A DNA stretch of 64,000 bases from a bacterium (GCA_004563405.1 SFTH01000003.1:62001-126000); one strand, 5' to 3'; counted from the first letter of the stretch, positions 40,898 through 48,730 are shown. Notes: generated by a model not told the origin, from the letters alone. Made by a program: numbers and translations.

Positions 40898-40925
40898 GCA
40901 GGATGCGACAGGCGGCGCGGTGAAT
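40898..40925 (+). promoter_or_regulatory. sigma-H-like promoter of the spoIIA operon
   Basis: GCAGGATGC (40898-40906), 12-base spacer, GGTGAAT (40919-40925). This fits the Bacillus sigma-H consensus RnAGGAWWW-N11-12-RnnGAAT, except for the last W positions, and sits 26 bp before spoIIAA, where sigma-H control is known in Bacillus subtilis. Confidence 0.65.
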
Positions 40926-40951
40926 ACCCTACGATCGAGGGGGTGAAAGCC

Positions 40952-41257
40952 ATGTTGGACTATGAAAGGCGGCGGCAGACGCTGATCGTGCGCCTGACGG
41001 ACGAGCTGGATCACCGGGCGGCCGGACAGATGCGCGAGGAGCTGGACGCGCTTTTGCGGGACGGCTCCATCCGGCGGCTGGTGCTGGATCTGAAGGATTT
41101 GCGCTTTATGGACAGCTCGGGCGTGGGCCTGATCATCGGGAGGTATAAGTTGATGGCGCGCCGGGGCGGCAGCGTCGCGGTGATGCACGCGGACAGGCGC
41201 ATGGACCGGATCTTTGAGATGGCGGGGCTGTACGAGCTGGTGGAGCGGATGGCCTGA
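40952..41257 (+). CDS. spoIIAA: anti-sigma-F factor antagonist
   Basis: A 101-residue STAS-domain protein. It releases sigma-F by binding SpoIIAB and is inactivated by phosphorylation of the serine in RFMDSSGVGLIIGRY (about residues 50-64), which is intact. The N-terminal LIVRLTDELDHRAAGQMREEL and central LVLDLKDLRFMDSSG are typical. The ATG at 40952 follows GGGGGTG; a GTG nine bases upstream is an alternative. First gene of the forespore-control operon. Length is slightly short of the usual 110-117. Confidence 0.95.
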   Translation: MLDYERRRQTLIVRLTDELDHRAAGQMREELDALLRDGSIRRLVLDLKDLRFMDSSGVGLIIGRYKLMARRGGSVAVMHADRRMDRIFEMAGLYELVERMA

Positions 41258-41271
41258 AGGAGGGAGAGAGG

Positions 41272-41727
41272 ATGCGTATCATGAATGAAATCCGGCTGGA
41301 TTTTCCGGCCCTGCCCGAGAATGAATCCCTCGCGCGAATGGTGGTCAGCGCGTTTCTGGTGCCGGTCAATCCGACGCTGGAGGAGCTGGCGGATGTAAAG
41401 ACCGCCGTGTCCGAGGCCGTGACCAACGCCATCGTGCACGGCTATGCCCGGAGCATGGGTACGGTGCGCCTGCACGCCGTCTACCGGGAGGACGGGCTGC
41501 TCACGGTGGATGTGTCCGATCGGGGTTGCGGCATCGCAGATGTGGCCCGAGCCCGGGAGCCCTTCTACACCACGCTGGACGGTGAGGAGCGCAGCGGCAT
41601 GGGCTTTACCGTGATGGAGAGCTTCATGGACGCGGTGGAGGTGGAGTCTGCGGTGGGCAAGGGCACCACCGTCCGGCTGAAGAAGCAGATGAACCGGCGC
41701 GAGGCGCTCCTCGCGCGGCGGGCCTGA
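41272..41727 (+). CDS. spoIIAB: anti-sigma-F factor, serine kinase
   Basis: A 151-residue GHKL ATPase that binds and inhibits sigma-F and phosphorylates SpoIIAA. The N box is SEAVTNAIVHGYA (about 43-55), the G1 box is VSDRGCGI, and the G2 region is ERSGMGFTVMESFMD. The ATG follows GGAGGGAGAGAGG. Its TGA (41725-41727) overlaps the CTG that appears to start sigF. It sits 14 bp after spoIIAA. The order spoIIAA-spoIIAB-sigF is conserved across endospore formers. Confidence 0.96.
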   Translation: MRIMNEIRLDFPALPENESLARMVVSAFLVPVNPTLEELADVKTAVSEAVTNAIVHGYARSMGTVRLHAVYREDGLLTVDVSDRGCGIADVARAREPFYTTLDGEERSGMGFTVMESFMDAVEVESAVGKGTTVRLKKQMNRREALLARRA

Positions 41728-42455
41728 GCGGGGAAAACTACGAAGGCACGCTTGATAAACTCGCGCGCGCCCGCGCCGGAGACGCCCGGGCGCGGGAGGA
41801 ACTGGTGGAAGAGAACCTGCCCCTGGTGCACTTTGTGCTGCGCCGCTTCCGGGATCGGGGCGCGGAGTACGAGGATCTGTTTCAGTACGGCTGCATGGGA
41901 CTGTTGAAGGCCATCAACCGTTTCGATCCGTCCTACAACGCGCGCTTTTCCACCTACGCCGTGCCCATCATACTGGGCGAGGTGCGCAGGTATCTCCGGG
42001 ACGACGGCCCCGTGCACGTCTCCCGCACGATTCACGACAACGCGATCCGGGTGGAGCGCTTCCGGGAGGAATATGTAAAGGAGCGCGCCCGGGAGCCAAC
42101 CGTGCAGGAAATCAGCGAGGGGACGGGGCTGGACGTGGAAAACGTGCTGCTGGCGCTGAACGCCCGCCAGAGGGTGCGCTCTCTGAGCGAGCCGGTGGGC
42201 GCGGAGGGCGGACTGCGGCTGATGGATGTGATCGGGGAGGAGAGCATGGCGGAGGTGGACGCGCGCCTGACGCTCAAAACGCTCCTGATGGAACTTAGTC
42301 CCGAGGAGCGCACGCTCATTCTGCGCCGCTACTTTCAGGCCCACACCCAGACCGCCATCGCCCGGGACATGGGCGTCTCCCAGGTGCAGATCTCCCGCAT
42401 GGAGGGGCGCATCCTCAAGCGCATGCGCGCCCGCGCGGAGGGACAGCCCGGCTAG
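41724..42455 (+). CDS. sigF: RNA polymerase sigma-F factor (forespore)
   Basis: About 243 residues if started at the CTG at 41724. Region 2 is visible (DLFQYGCMGLLKAINRFDP, then RFSTYAVPIILGEVRRYLRDD), region 3 (EPTVQEISEGTGLDVENVLLAL) and region 4 with its helix-turn-helix (HTQTAIARDMGVSQVQISRMEGRIL). The next candidate start, a GTG at 41805 behind GGAGGAACTG, would remove residues that match the SigF N-terminus (ARAGDARAREELVEENLPLV). There is no ATG, GTG or TTG in frame between about 41610 and 41805. The CTG overlaps the spoIIAB TGA in the CTGA arrangement, which suggests coupled initiation. Confidence 0.92.
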   Translation: MSGENYEGTLDKLARARAGDARAREELVEENLPLVHFVLRRFRDRGAEYEDLFQYGCMGLLKAINRFDPSYNARFSTYAVPIILGEVRRYLRDDGPVHVSRTIHDNAIRVERFREEYVKERAREPTVQEISEGTGLDVENVLLALNARQRVRSLSEPVGAEGGLRLMDVIGEESMAEVDARLTLKTLLMELSPEERTLILRRYFQAHTQTAIARDMGVSQVQISRMEGRILKRMRARAEGQPG

Positions 42456-42504
42456 GACGCGCAGGGGAGATGTGCGTCCGGCATGCTTTACGTCTTTTTG
42501 GGTT

Positions 42505-42528
42505 GCGGCGTTCATACGCCGCTTTTTT
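42505..42528 (+). terminator. intrinsic terminator of the spoIIA operon
   Basis: GCGGCG (42505-42510), loop TTCATA, CGCCGC (42517-42522), then six Ts. Confidence 0.9.
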
Positions 42529-42609
42529 CATATTTCCATTGGGATTGCGCCTTTGATTCCGTTCGGGTTTTGCGGATTTTTACGGCGTCGCTCTGTGAGA
42601 TTTATACAC

Positions 42610-42639
42610 TTGACATGATTTTGTCATTCGTCGTATAAT
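42610..42639 (+). promoter_or_regulatory. sigma-A promoter with overlapping palindrome, aminotransferase/exonuclease operon
   Basis: TTGACA (42610-42615), 18-base spacer, TATAAT (42634-42639). The palindrome TGACA-N6-TGTCA (42611-42626) overlaps the -35 and spacer and may be an operator. Confidence 0.8.
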
Positions 42640-42668
42640 AAAAGGAGTGGAAATACGGGAGGCGCACG

Positions 42669-43853
42669 ATGGACAGCTTTTATCGCGAGTATCTGGACGC
42701 GGCGATGGATCGCAGCGGCACCAATTGTGAGAAGTGGGATCGCTGCGGGGAGCACTTTGGCCGGGATGGCCTGATCCCCATGTGGGTGGCGGACATGGAT
42801 TTTCCCACCGTCCCCGCCGTGGTGGACGCGCTGGTGGCGCGGGCGAAGCATCCGATTTACGGCTACACGGAGAACGGTGCGGAGGAGAAGCAGGCGGAGA
42901 TCGGCTGGCTGCGCCGCCGCTACGGCCTGGAGGTCGATCCGGAGTGGATCCTCTACAGTCCGGGCGTGGTGGACAGCATCTTCTTCTGCGTGCGCGCGCT
43001 CACGCAGCCGGGAGACCGCGTGCTGATTCAGCCGCCGGTCTACGGTCCCTTCTATCGCGCGGTGGAGCTCTTTGAGCGCACGCTGGTGGAAAACCCCCTG
43101 CGGCATACGGACGCGGGCTGGGAGATGGATTTCGAAGATCTGGAGCGGAAGCTGGCCGCAGGCGTGAAGCTGGTGATCCTCTGCAATCCCCACAACCCGG
43201 TGGGCCGCGTTTGGACGCGGGACGAATTGCAGCGGGTGGTGGACGTGGCCAACCACTATGGCGCGATCGTCGTCTGCGACGAGATCCACGCGGACTTCAA
43301 CCTGAGCGGTTCGAAGCACACGCGCATCCTGAGCCTTGAAAACTCCGACCGCTGCGTGATGCTCACCTCGGCCACCAAGTCCTTCAACCTGGCGGGTCTG
43401 CGCCAGTCCTCCGTCATCATCCGGGACGCGGAGCTGCGCGCGCAGGTGCGCGCGGAGATCGGGCGCAGCCACGCGGATACGCCGAACATCTTCGGCGCGA
43501 TCGCCCAGACGGCGGCCTACAACTCCGGCGACGCATGGATGGACGCGGTGGTGGAGTATGTGCGGGAGAACCGGGACTTCGCGGTGGAGTTCATTCGCGC
43601 GCGCATCCCTGAAATTTCCTGCGCACCCCAGGACGGCACCTATCTGATGTGGCTGGACTGCCGGGGTGCAGGCGTCTCCCACGAGGCGTTTTTCCGCGCG
43701 CTGGTGGAGGAGGCGGGCGTTGCCCTCAACAGCGGGCTGGACTACGGCGAGGCCGGTCGCGGCTTCTTCCGCTTCAATCTGGCCACCCAGCGCAGCCGCG
43801 TGGAGGAGGCGCTGGTCAATATCGAAAGAATGGTACGGGGTATGCATCGGTGA
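42669..43853 (+). CDS. patB: MalY/PatB-type PLP aminotransferase (probable cystathionine beta-lyase)
   Basis: A 394-residue fold-type I PLP enzyme. The PLP lysine lies in TSATKSFNLAGLR (about residue 237). Other marks are the N-terminal MWVADMDFPTVPAVVDAL (the MalY/PatB hallmark), LCNPHNPVGRVW, VVCDEIHADF (PLP-binding Asp), and the C-terminal arginine in GRGFFRFNLA. Members split cystathionine or cysteine to pyruvate, ammonia and thiol. The ATG follows GGGAGG. Its TGA overlaps the GTG of the exonuclease gene (GTGA), so the two are coupled. Confidence 0.92.
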   Translation: MDSFYREYLDAAMDRSGTNCEKWDRCGEHFGRDGLIPMWVADMDFPTVPAVVDALVARAKHPIYGYTENGAEEKQAEIGWLRRRYGLEVDPEWILYSPGVVDSIFFCVRALTQPGDRVLIQPPVYGPFYRAVELFERTLVENPLRHTDAGWEMDFEDLERKLAAGVKLVILCNPHNPVGRVWTRDELQRVVDVANHYGAIVVCDEIHADFNLSGSKHTRILSLENSDRCVMLTSATKSFNLAGLRQSSVIIRDAELRAQVRAEIGRSHADTPNIFGAIAQTAAYNSGDAWMDAVVEYVRENRDFAVEFIRARIPEISCAPQDGTYLMWLDCRGAGVSHEAFFRALVEEAGVALNSGLDYGEAGRGFFRFNLATQRSRVEEALVNIERMVRGMHR

Positions 43854-44449
43854 TCAATTTCAAGAAACTGTTTCAAAAACCGGATAAGTGGATTGCCGTG
43901 GACGTGGAACTGGACGGCAATCATCCCAGCCGAATCATTCAGCTGTCCTATCTCGTGATTCAGGGGCGGCGGGTGCGCGGCAAGAACTTCTACTTTGCGG
44001 CCAAGAGCATCAACCGCTACGCCCGCAAGGTTCACGGCCTGGGCGTGTATCAGCTCAAAAAGCTCTCCGGCGGCGACGTGTTCGCCTATCACGCCGACGA
44101 GATCTATCGGGATTTTCAGGATTGCAAGCTGGTGATCGGCCATGACGTGGGCGGCGACCTGAGATACATCCGCAGCGAATTCAGCCGCATCGGCGTGAAG
44201 TTTCCGGATTATCCCATCTTCTGCACGCTGCGCCACTACACCGAGGAGGCGCACATTCCCCTCAAGCAGAATCCGAAGGTGCTCAAGCCCCCGAAGCTGG
44301 AGGAGCTCTGCCAGCACTTCGGCCTCTCCCAGGAATTCATCGCCGCGAAATGCCAGAAGTGGTACGGCGGCGGCGACCATGCCCACGACGCGAGATACGA
44401 CGCTGCGGCCGCCTATCTCTGCATGCTGGTGGGAGAAAAGATGGCCTGA
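43850..44449 (+). CDS. DEDDh-type 3'-5' exonuclease
   Basis: About 199 residues from a GTG at 43850 overlapping the aminotransferase stop. Exonuclease motifs: ExoI is WIAVDVELDGNHPSR (Asp-x-Glu), ExoII is VIGHDVGGDLRYI, and ExoIII is HAHDARYDAAAAY with the His-x4-Asp of the DnaQ/oligoribonuclease group. The family trims 3' ends of DNA or RNA in the cytoplasm; it could act in repair or RNA turnover. Odd: KVHGLGVYQLKKLSG resembles the KxHGIxxxxL region of DnaQ epsilon proofreading domains. No obvious functional link to the coupled aminotransferase. Confidence 0.85.
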   Translation: MINFKKLFQKPDKWIAVDVELDGNHPSRIIQLSYLVIQGRRVRGKNFYFAAKSINRYARKVHGLGVYQLKKLSGGDVFAYHADEIYRDFQDCKLVIGHDVGGDLRYIRSEFSRIGVKFPDYPIFCTLRHYTEEAHIPLKQNPKVLKPPKLEELCQHFGLSQEFIAAKCQKWYGGGDHAHDARYDAAAAYLCMLVGEKMA

Positions 44450-44485
44450 AAAGGTACAATTCAATGACATCGACGGTCAATTCAT

Positions 44486-44512
44486 AGCACAGAAGCAATT
44501 CTGTGCTATAAT
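44486..44512 (+). promoter_or_regulatory. palindrome overlapping the -10 of the foldase gene promoter
   Basis: AGCACAGAA (44486-44494), GCAA, TTCTGTGCT (44499-44507) is a perfect 9-bp inverted repeat. Its last T is the first base of TATAAT (44507-44512). The TG-C ahead of TATAAT makes an extended -10. A repressor bound to the palindrome would block the promoter. Confidence 0.65.
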
Positions 44513-44538
44513 TGTTGTACCACTATGGAGGTGAAGCA

Positions 44539-45789
44539 ATGAAAACGAAGCGTTTGACGGCTCTGTGTCTGGCGCTGGCCGTGCTGTGCGCCGGCCTGGG
44601 CGTCTGGGCGGTGACCGGGCAGGTACGCGTCTCCAGATTGAGCGCACAGGTGCGCGCGCTGGAGGCCGCGCAGGAGGACGGCGCGATGTACGCGGCCGCT
44701 TCCGTGGAGAACCCGGACGCAATTGCCGCCGAATTTGACGGCGGCGTGGTGACGGCGGCGGAGGCCGCTGCGGAATACGCCACCATTTCGGCCTACTATC
44801 AGATGCTGGGCGTCTCCGAGGCGGATTACGCCGAGACCGCCAAGCTAACCGTGCTGGACGGCCTGGTGGAGGGCAAGGTTCTGGAGATGAAGGCGCGGGA
44901 GGCAGGCGTGTACGAGCTCAGCGACGGCCAGCGCGCGGAGCTGGAGAGCCGGGTGCAGCAGGAGTATGAGGACACCCTGCGCTACTACATGGAGTTCCGC
45001 TTTGACGACAGCAAGAGCGAGGAAGAGGTGCGCGCGGAGACCGTGGCGTATCTCGAAGCCAACGGCTACTCCTATGAGAGCATGCTGGAGGAGGCGGAAA
45101 AGAGCGCCTGGCAGGACCGGCTGTTCGACTATGTGACCCGGGACATGGAGATCTCCGACGAACAGATGCGCGAATTCTACCAGAGTCAGGTGGAGAGCGC
45201 GGAGCTGACCTATACGGCGGACTTTGCCGAATACGAGATGGACGCGGAAGCCGGACGCACGCTGGTGTGGAACCCGGAGGGCGTTCGCAGGATCGACACG
45301 ATCCTGATCTCCTTCAGCGACGATCAGAGCGTGGAATATCTGACCCTTCAGGCGGCGCTGGAGAGCGGCGACAGCGCGAAGCTGAGCGAGCTGGACGCGC
45401 TGTATGCGGCGCTGGAGCCCCGCGCGCAGCAGGCGCTCGACCGCCTGAACGCGGGCGAGGATTTCGCGACCCTCGCCGGAGAGTACGGTACGGTGAGCGT
45501 CAACGGAAGCTATGTGTCCGATCGCAGCACGCTCTGTGGCGATGACTTCCGCAGCGCGGCGATGGCGCTGGAGAGCGTGGGCGACGTGAGCGGCCTGGTG
45601 CGCACCGACGGCGGACTGTGCATCCTTCGCTACGCGGCGGATGTGCCCGCCGGTGCGGTAGCCTATGAGGATGTGCGCGACGAGCTGCGCGCCACCTACG
45701 AGGAGGAACTCAAGACCAGCCAGTACAACGCGACCGTCGTTGCCTGGATCGAGGAAGCCAATCCACGGTATCACACCGACGTTTTCTGA
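44539..45789 (+). CDS. SurA/PrsA-like peptidyl-prolyl isomerase-related secreted foldase
   Basis: A 416-residue protein with a signal anchor (KRLTALCLALAVLCAGLGVW, no clear lipobox), a short coiled coil (LSAQVRALEAAQ), and a SurA-N-like helical chaperone domain (about 70-230: AETAKLTVLDGLVEGKVLEM, ELESRVQQEYEDTLRYYMEF). A parvulin-like C-terminal domain follows (about 260-400: QALDRLNAGEDFATLAGEYG, SAAMALESVGDVSGLVRTDG), where the Gly-x-Val/Ser-G-L-V pattern is that of parvulin PPIases. It would fold exported proteins outside the membrane. The ATG follows GGAGGTGAAGC. Its promoter overlaps a palindrome. Confidence 0.82.
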   Translation: MKTKRLTALCLALAVLCAGLGVWAVTGQVRVSRLSAQVRALEAAQEDGAMYAAASVENPDAIAAEFDGGVVTAAEAAAEYATISAYYQMLGVSEADYAETAKLTVLDGLVEGKVLEMKAREAGVYELSDGQRAELESRVQQEYEDTLRYYMEFRFDDSKSEEEVRAETVAYLEANGYSYESMLEEAEKSAWQDRLFDYVTRDMEISDEQMREFYQSQVESAELTYTADFAEYEMDAEAGRTLVWNPEGVRRIDTILISFSDDQSVEYLTLQAALESGDSAKLSELDALYAALEPRAQQALDRLNAGEDFATLAGEYGTVSVNGSYVSDRSTLCGDDFRSAAMALESVGDVSGLVRTDGGLCILRYAADVPAGAVAYEDVRDELRATYEEELKTSQYNATVVAWIEEANPRYHTDVF

Positions 45790-45906
45790 CCGCCGCGTCC
45801 GCGACGGCGGGCGTGCCTTTGAAAATGTGCGGCAGGAGAGTCGGGGGCTGGAGGAAGGGAGACCGAATTCAAATGGCAGGTTAGCCCCCTGTAAAGCCCG
45901 CAAATA

Positions 45907-45940
45907 CAAAAACTCCAACCCGAGGCGGTTGGAGTTTTTG
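45907..45940 (+). terminator. symmetrical intrinsic terminator
   Basis: CAAAAACTCCAACC, loop CGAGGC, GGTTGGAGTTTTTG: a perfect 14-bp stem with A and T tracts on both sides, able to stop transcription from both convergent units (foldase and rbsD). Confidence 0.9.
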
Positions 45941-45981
45941 CTTGCCGCTGACTTCCTCCGAAGGGACGCGCAGGCGCTTCT

Positions 45982-46383
45982 TCAGTAGGTGCAGCCGGAC
46001 TGGAGGATGATGTTCGGTGCGTGCAGGCCGTACTGACCGGTGCGGATGACCGCCTTTACATGCTTCATCTCCTCGTCAAATTCGCTGTGGGGAATGTAGG
46101 TCACCTTTGCCGCACTGGGCCAGCGCTCGGCGTAGGCGGCGTCCATTTCCGACGCTCACTCCTTGATTTCGGAGGCGAGAATCACGCCCTCCACAGCCAT
46201 CTCGTCCAGAATTCCATCCAGCACCTGGAGAATGGTGGGAATGTTGGGCAGGAAGGCGAGATCGACGGTCTCGATGCCTGCAGGAATGTTGTACCCTGCA
46301 TCCACGATGGCATAGCGGTCGCGATGTCCGATCCGGGCCAGAACCGAGCGAAGCTGCGCGTTGAGAATACCTCTCTTGAGCAT
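45982..46383 (-). pseudogene. rbsD: D-ribose pyranase (rbsD) with in-frame TGA at codon 76
   Basis: From ATG 46383 (GGAGG upstream) the frame encodes an RbsD protein: MLKRGILNAQLRSVLARIGH (catalytic His), DRYAIVDAGYNIP, FLPNIPTILQVLDGI, VILASEIKE. It then meets TGA at 46158-46156. Translation in the same frame continues with clear homology (AKVTYIPHSEFDEEMKHVKA, VIRTGQYGLHAPNIILQSG) to a final TGA at 45982. Full length would be 133 codons, the normal RbsD size (130-140). A downstream ATG at 46146 lies 12 bases after an AAGGAG, so re-initiation is conceivable. RbsD converts ribopyranose to ribofuranose. Most simply it is a recent nonsense mutation or sequencing error. Confidence 0.85.
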
Positions 46384-46417
46384 GGGAATCCCTCCTTGTA
46401 AAAAACTGGCTGAAATC

Positions 46418-46446
46418 ATTGTAAGCCCGCCGGGACGGGAAGGCAA
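46418..46446 (-). promoter_or_regulatory. probable promoter of rbsD
   Basis: On the minus strand TTGCCT (46446-46441), 17-base spacer, TACAAT (46423-46418), 35 bp before the rbsD ATG. Confidence 0.5.
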
Positions 46447-46487
46447 GCTCTCAGTCAGCGCAGGAGGATCTTTGCGTGCAGATGCGC

Positions 46488-47999
46488 CTAATCCAGCCAG
46501 TCGATGGTCTGTTTCACATAGTTGCCGATGTTGAAGACCCAGTCGGTGAGAAATTTCTCCCAGTGGCCGCCGCTGGCTGCGTCGAGGGCGTCGACCAGAT
46601 CCATCTCCGTGAGCACCGCGCCGTCGCTGCCCATCTCGTAGAAGCGCCTCAGTCCGGCGATCAGATCTTCCCGGCCCATGGCGGTGCGCAGCTCATGAAA
46701 GACCGCCGCGCCGCGGTCCTTCACGACGATTTCGTATTCCTTTGCGGTGAACAGCGATGCGTCGCTGGTGACGGTCAGCCCGCCGGGAATGGTCATTTGC
46801 AGCGCGTCCACGACGCCTGCGTTCAGCGCGGCGAGATAGGCGTCGTGCTCCGCGTCCTCCTCCAGCAAAAGATAGCTCAGGTATTCGCAGATGGAATCCG
46901 AGAGCCAGGCGTCCGAGACGGGCCGGGCGCTGGCACACAGGCCGAAGTACTGCTGGGCGACGAAGAAGCGGATCGTCTGCGCCAGCGCGTCTCCGTCGCC
47001 GCGCAGCACATCCTCCGGCAGCCACAGGCAGGCCGTCTGGCTCAGCGCGCCGGGCGCATATCCGGCCTGAACGATGTCCAGCTGCCGGAAGGGCAGCGGC
47101 CCGAACATGGATTCGCAGTCGTCGACCGCCTGCACGGCGACGGACAGCGCCTTGTCCGCCGCGCCGCGCACGTTAGTGAGCGCGCGGAGCTGCGCGCCGG
47201 ATTCCGTTTCGGCGCGGTATTCCCGGAAGCGCTTGCCGAAGCAGAGGGAGAAATCGAACGCGTTCTCCGCGCGCACGGTCCACAGCAGCGTGTGTTCGCC
47301 CTGGACGGCGCTCTCCTCCGCTCCGGTTCCCGCCAACAGGTACACATCCGGCAGGGCGATCTGCGCCTCAAAGTCCATGGCGGGGCTGTCCACATAGCGG
47401 GTGTAGCTCTGAGCGGCATTGAGGATGAATTCTCCGCCTTCATCCAGGGAGGCTGGGGAGAAGTAGAAGCCGCTCAGCCGCCAGGCGGTGTCCGAGAGGC
47501 CGAGGAAGGCCGCGTTTTCCGTGAGGAGAAGGTAGTATTCAAAATCAAAGGCGCAGCTTTCCCCCGGCGCGAGCGCGCAGGCCACTCGGAGGTAGATTTC
47601 AGAATCGCCCTGGTAGCCCCAGTCCGCCGTTACGCCGTCAGCCCTCACGTTGATCAGATCCGCGCCGCCCGGAAGGTAGCCCGCCGGAAACGCCTGCAGG
47701 AGCGCATCTTCCTCGTAGGGCAGCGCGCTCTGCCGGCGCAGAAGGTTTGCGGGCATGTAAAAGACCACCCGGTCCAGGGAGAAATCCGAGTCGTTTGTAT
47801 ACACAAGGCGCTGCGATATACGCAGCGCTTGTTCGTCTTCCAGATATTCCATTGTAAGGGTGCAGCGGTTGCGCTCCGCCGCAATGGCCTCCTCAGCGTA
47901 GGCGAGGCTGATGACCGCCGAGATGATGGCGCTGAAAGCCATTAGCGCGACCAGCACAATGGCAATCAGGCGGACCATGCGTCTTTGCTGTTTGTTCAT
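46488..47999 (-). CDS. M1 aminopeptidase-like protein lacking zinc-site residues
   Basis: A 503-residue extracytoplasmic protein with an N-terminal signal/anchor (about 8-34). Residues 45-230 have the all-beta N-terminal fold of M1 peptidases (LRISQRLVYTNDS, VVFYMPANLLR). The C-terminal half aligns with the thermolysin-like domain: MFGPLPFRQLDIVQAGYAPG, then FFVAQQYFG (345-353) where HExxH should be and AWLSDSICEYLSY where the third ligand region (WLNEGFAEY) should be. Both histidines and both glutamates of the zinc site are replaced, so catalysis is very unlikely. The gene starts 14 bp after the lepB-like stop, in one operon with two signal peptidase genes. Confidence 0.8.
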   Translation of the reverse strand: MNKQQRRMVRLIAIVLVALMAFSAIISAVISLAYAEEAIAAERNRCTLTMEYLEDEQALRISQRLVYTNDSDFSLDRVVFYMPANLLRRQSALPYEEDALLQAFPAGYLPGGADLINVRADGVTADWGYQGDSEIYLRVACALAPGESCAFDFEYYLLLTENAAFLGLSDTAWRLSGFYFSPASLDEGGEFILNAAQSYTRYVDSPAMDFEAQIALPDVYLLAGTGAEESAVQGEHTLLWTVRAENAFDFSLCFGKRFREYRAETESGAQLRALTNVRGAADKALSVAVQAVDDCESMFGPLPFRQLDIVQAGYAPGALSQTACLWLPEDVLRGDGDALAQTIRFFVAQQYFGLCASARPVSDAWLSDSICEYLSYLLLEEDAEHDAYLAALNAGVVDALQMTIPGGLTVTSDASLFTAKEYEIVVKDRGAAVFHELRTAMGREDLIAGLRRFYEMGSDGAVLTEMDLVDALDAASGGHWEKFLTDWVFNIGNYVKQTIDWLD

Positions 48000-48013
48000 A
48001 GGCGCTCCCTCTC

Positions 48014-48730
48014 TCAGTCGACGGCCCGGATTTCGCTCAGCGGCCAGATGACCTGGCGCACGCGGCCCACGAGCATGTCGCTGGTGATGGGGCCGACGTC
48101 CCGGCTGGGGTCAGTGTCGTTCCAGTCGCGGGAGTCGTGGCTGTTGTAGCGGTTGTCGCCCACGACGAAGTATTCGTCTTCGCCCAGGGTGTAGGGGGCA
48201 TAATCATCGGAAGAGCCGCCCAGGAAGTACAGCGCGTAGCGCTCGTCCAGCATTTCATCCACGACGTGCACTTCACCGTTTTCGTCCGCTTCCTCATAGA
48301 CCACATGGGTCACGCCGTTCTCGCGGTACACCTGATCGCCCGGAACGGCCACGGCGCGCTTGACGAAGTTCGTGCGGCCGCGGTTGGGATAGTGGCAGAT
48401 GACCACGTCGCCGCGGTCGACGCCACCCTGCAGGCGCACATCGAGCACCGATACGAACAGGCGCTCGCCGTCCAGCAGGGTCGTGTTCATGGAATCGCCG
48501 TCCACGCGGATGATCTGGAACAGGAAGGTGCGAATCACGAAGACCACCAACAGGGCCACGGCAATGGAGACGATCCATTCGCGGGCCTCCTTCTTCCAGT
48601 CCTTCTTCGGTTTTTCGGCGCCGCCCTGAACCGCCTGGCGGAGGGCCTCCGCAGCCGCGCTGTCCTCGGCTGCGACCGGTTCGGCAGGATTGGAATTCTG
48701 TTCGGGATTCAGGTTCTTGTTTTCCTCCAT
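48014..48730 (-). CDS. lepB: signal peptidase I, first of two (downstream copy)
   Basis: A 238-residue type I signal peptidase with a cytoplasmic N-terminal extension of about 60 residues rich in Asn/Glu/Ala, one membrane helix (about 68-86, WIVSIAVALLVVFVIRTFLF), catalytic Ser in VDGDSMNTTL and general-base Lys in NFVKRAVAVPGD. Box E is visible as DEYFVVGDNRYNSHDSRDW. An insertion of about 40 residues (GEVHVVDEMLDERYALYFLG) lies before box E. It removes Sec signal peptides on the outer face of the membrane. The ATG at 48730 follows GAGGTACGC. It is followed by the M1-like gene and preceded by a second signal peptidase gene. Confidence 0.93.
   Translation of the reverse strand: MEENKNLNPEQNSNPAEPVAAEDSAAAEALRQAVQGGAEKPKKDWKKEAREWIVSIAVALLVVFVIRTFLFQIIRVDGDSMNTTLLDGERLFVSVLDVRLQGGVDRGDVVICHYPNRGRTNFVKRAVAVPGDQVYRENGVTHVVYEEADENGEVHVVDEMLDERYALYFLGGSSDDYAPYTLGEDEYFVVGDNRYNSHDSRDWNDTDPSRDVGPITSDMLVGRVRQVIWPLSEIRAVD

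Noticed and set aside
39035..40951. Long N-terminal extension of the spoIIAA frame (ORF from 39035)
   Set aside because: It is antisense to the PBP gene; SpoIIAA homology begins at about 40952, after a proper ribosome site and a sigma-H-like promoter.
45982..46383. Selenocysteine at the rbsD TGA
   Set aside because: RbsD is not a known selenoprotein, no SECIS-like hairpin is at the right distance (the only nearby stem begins immediately after TGA), and no sel genes are in the window.
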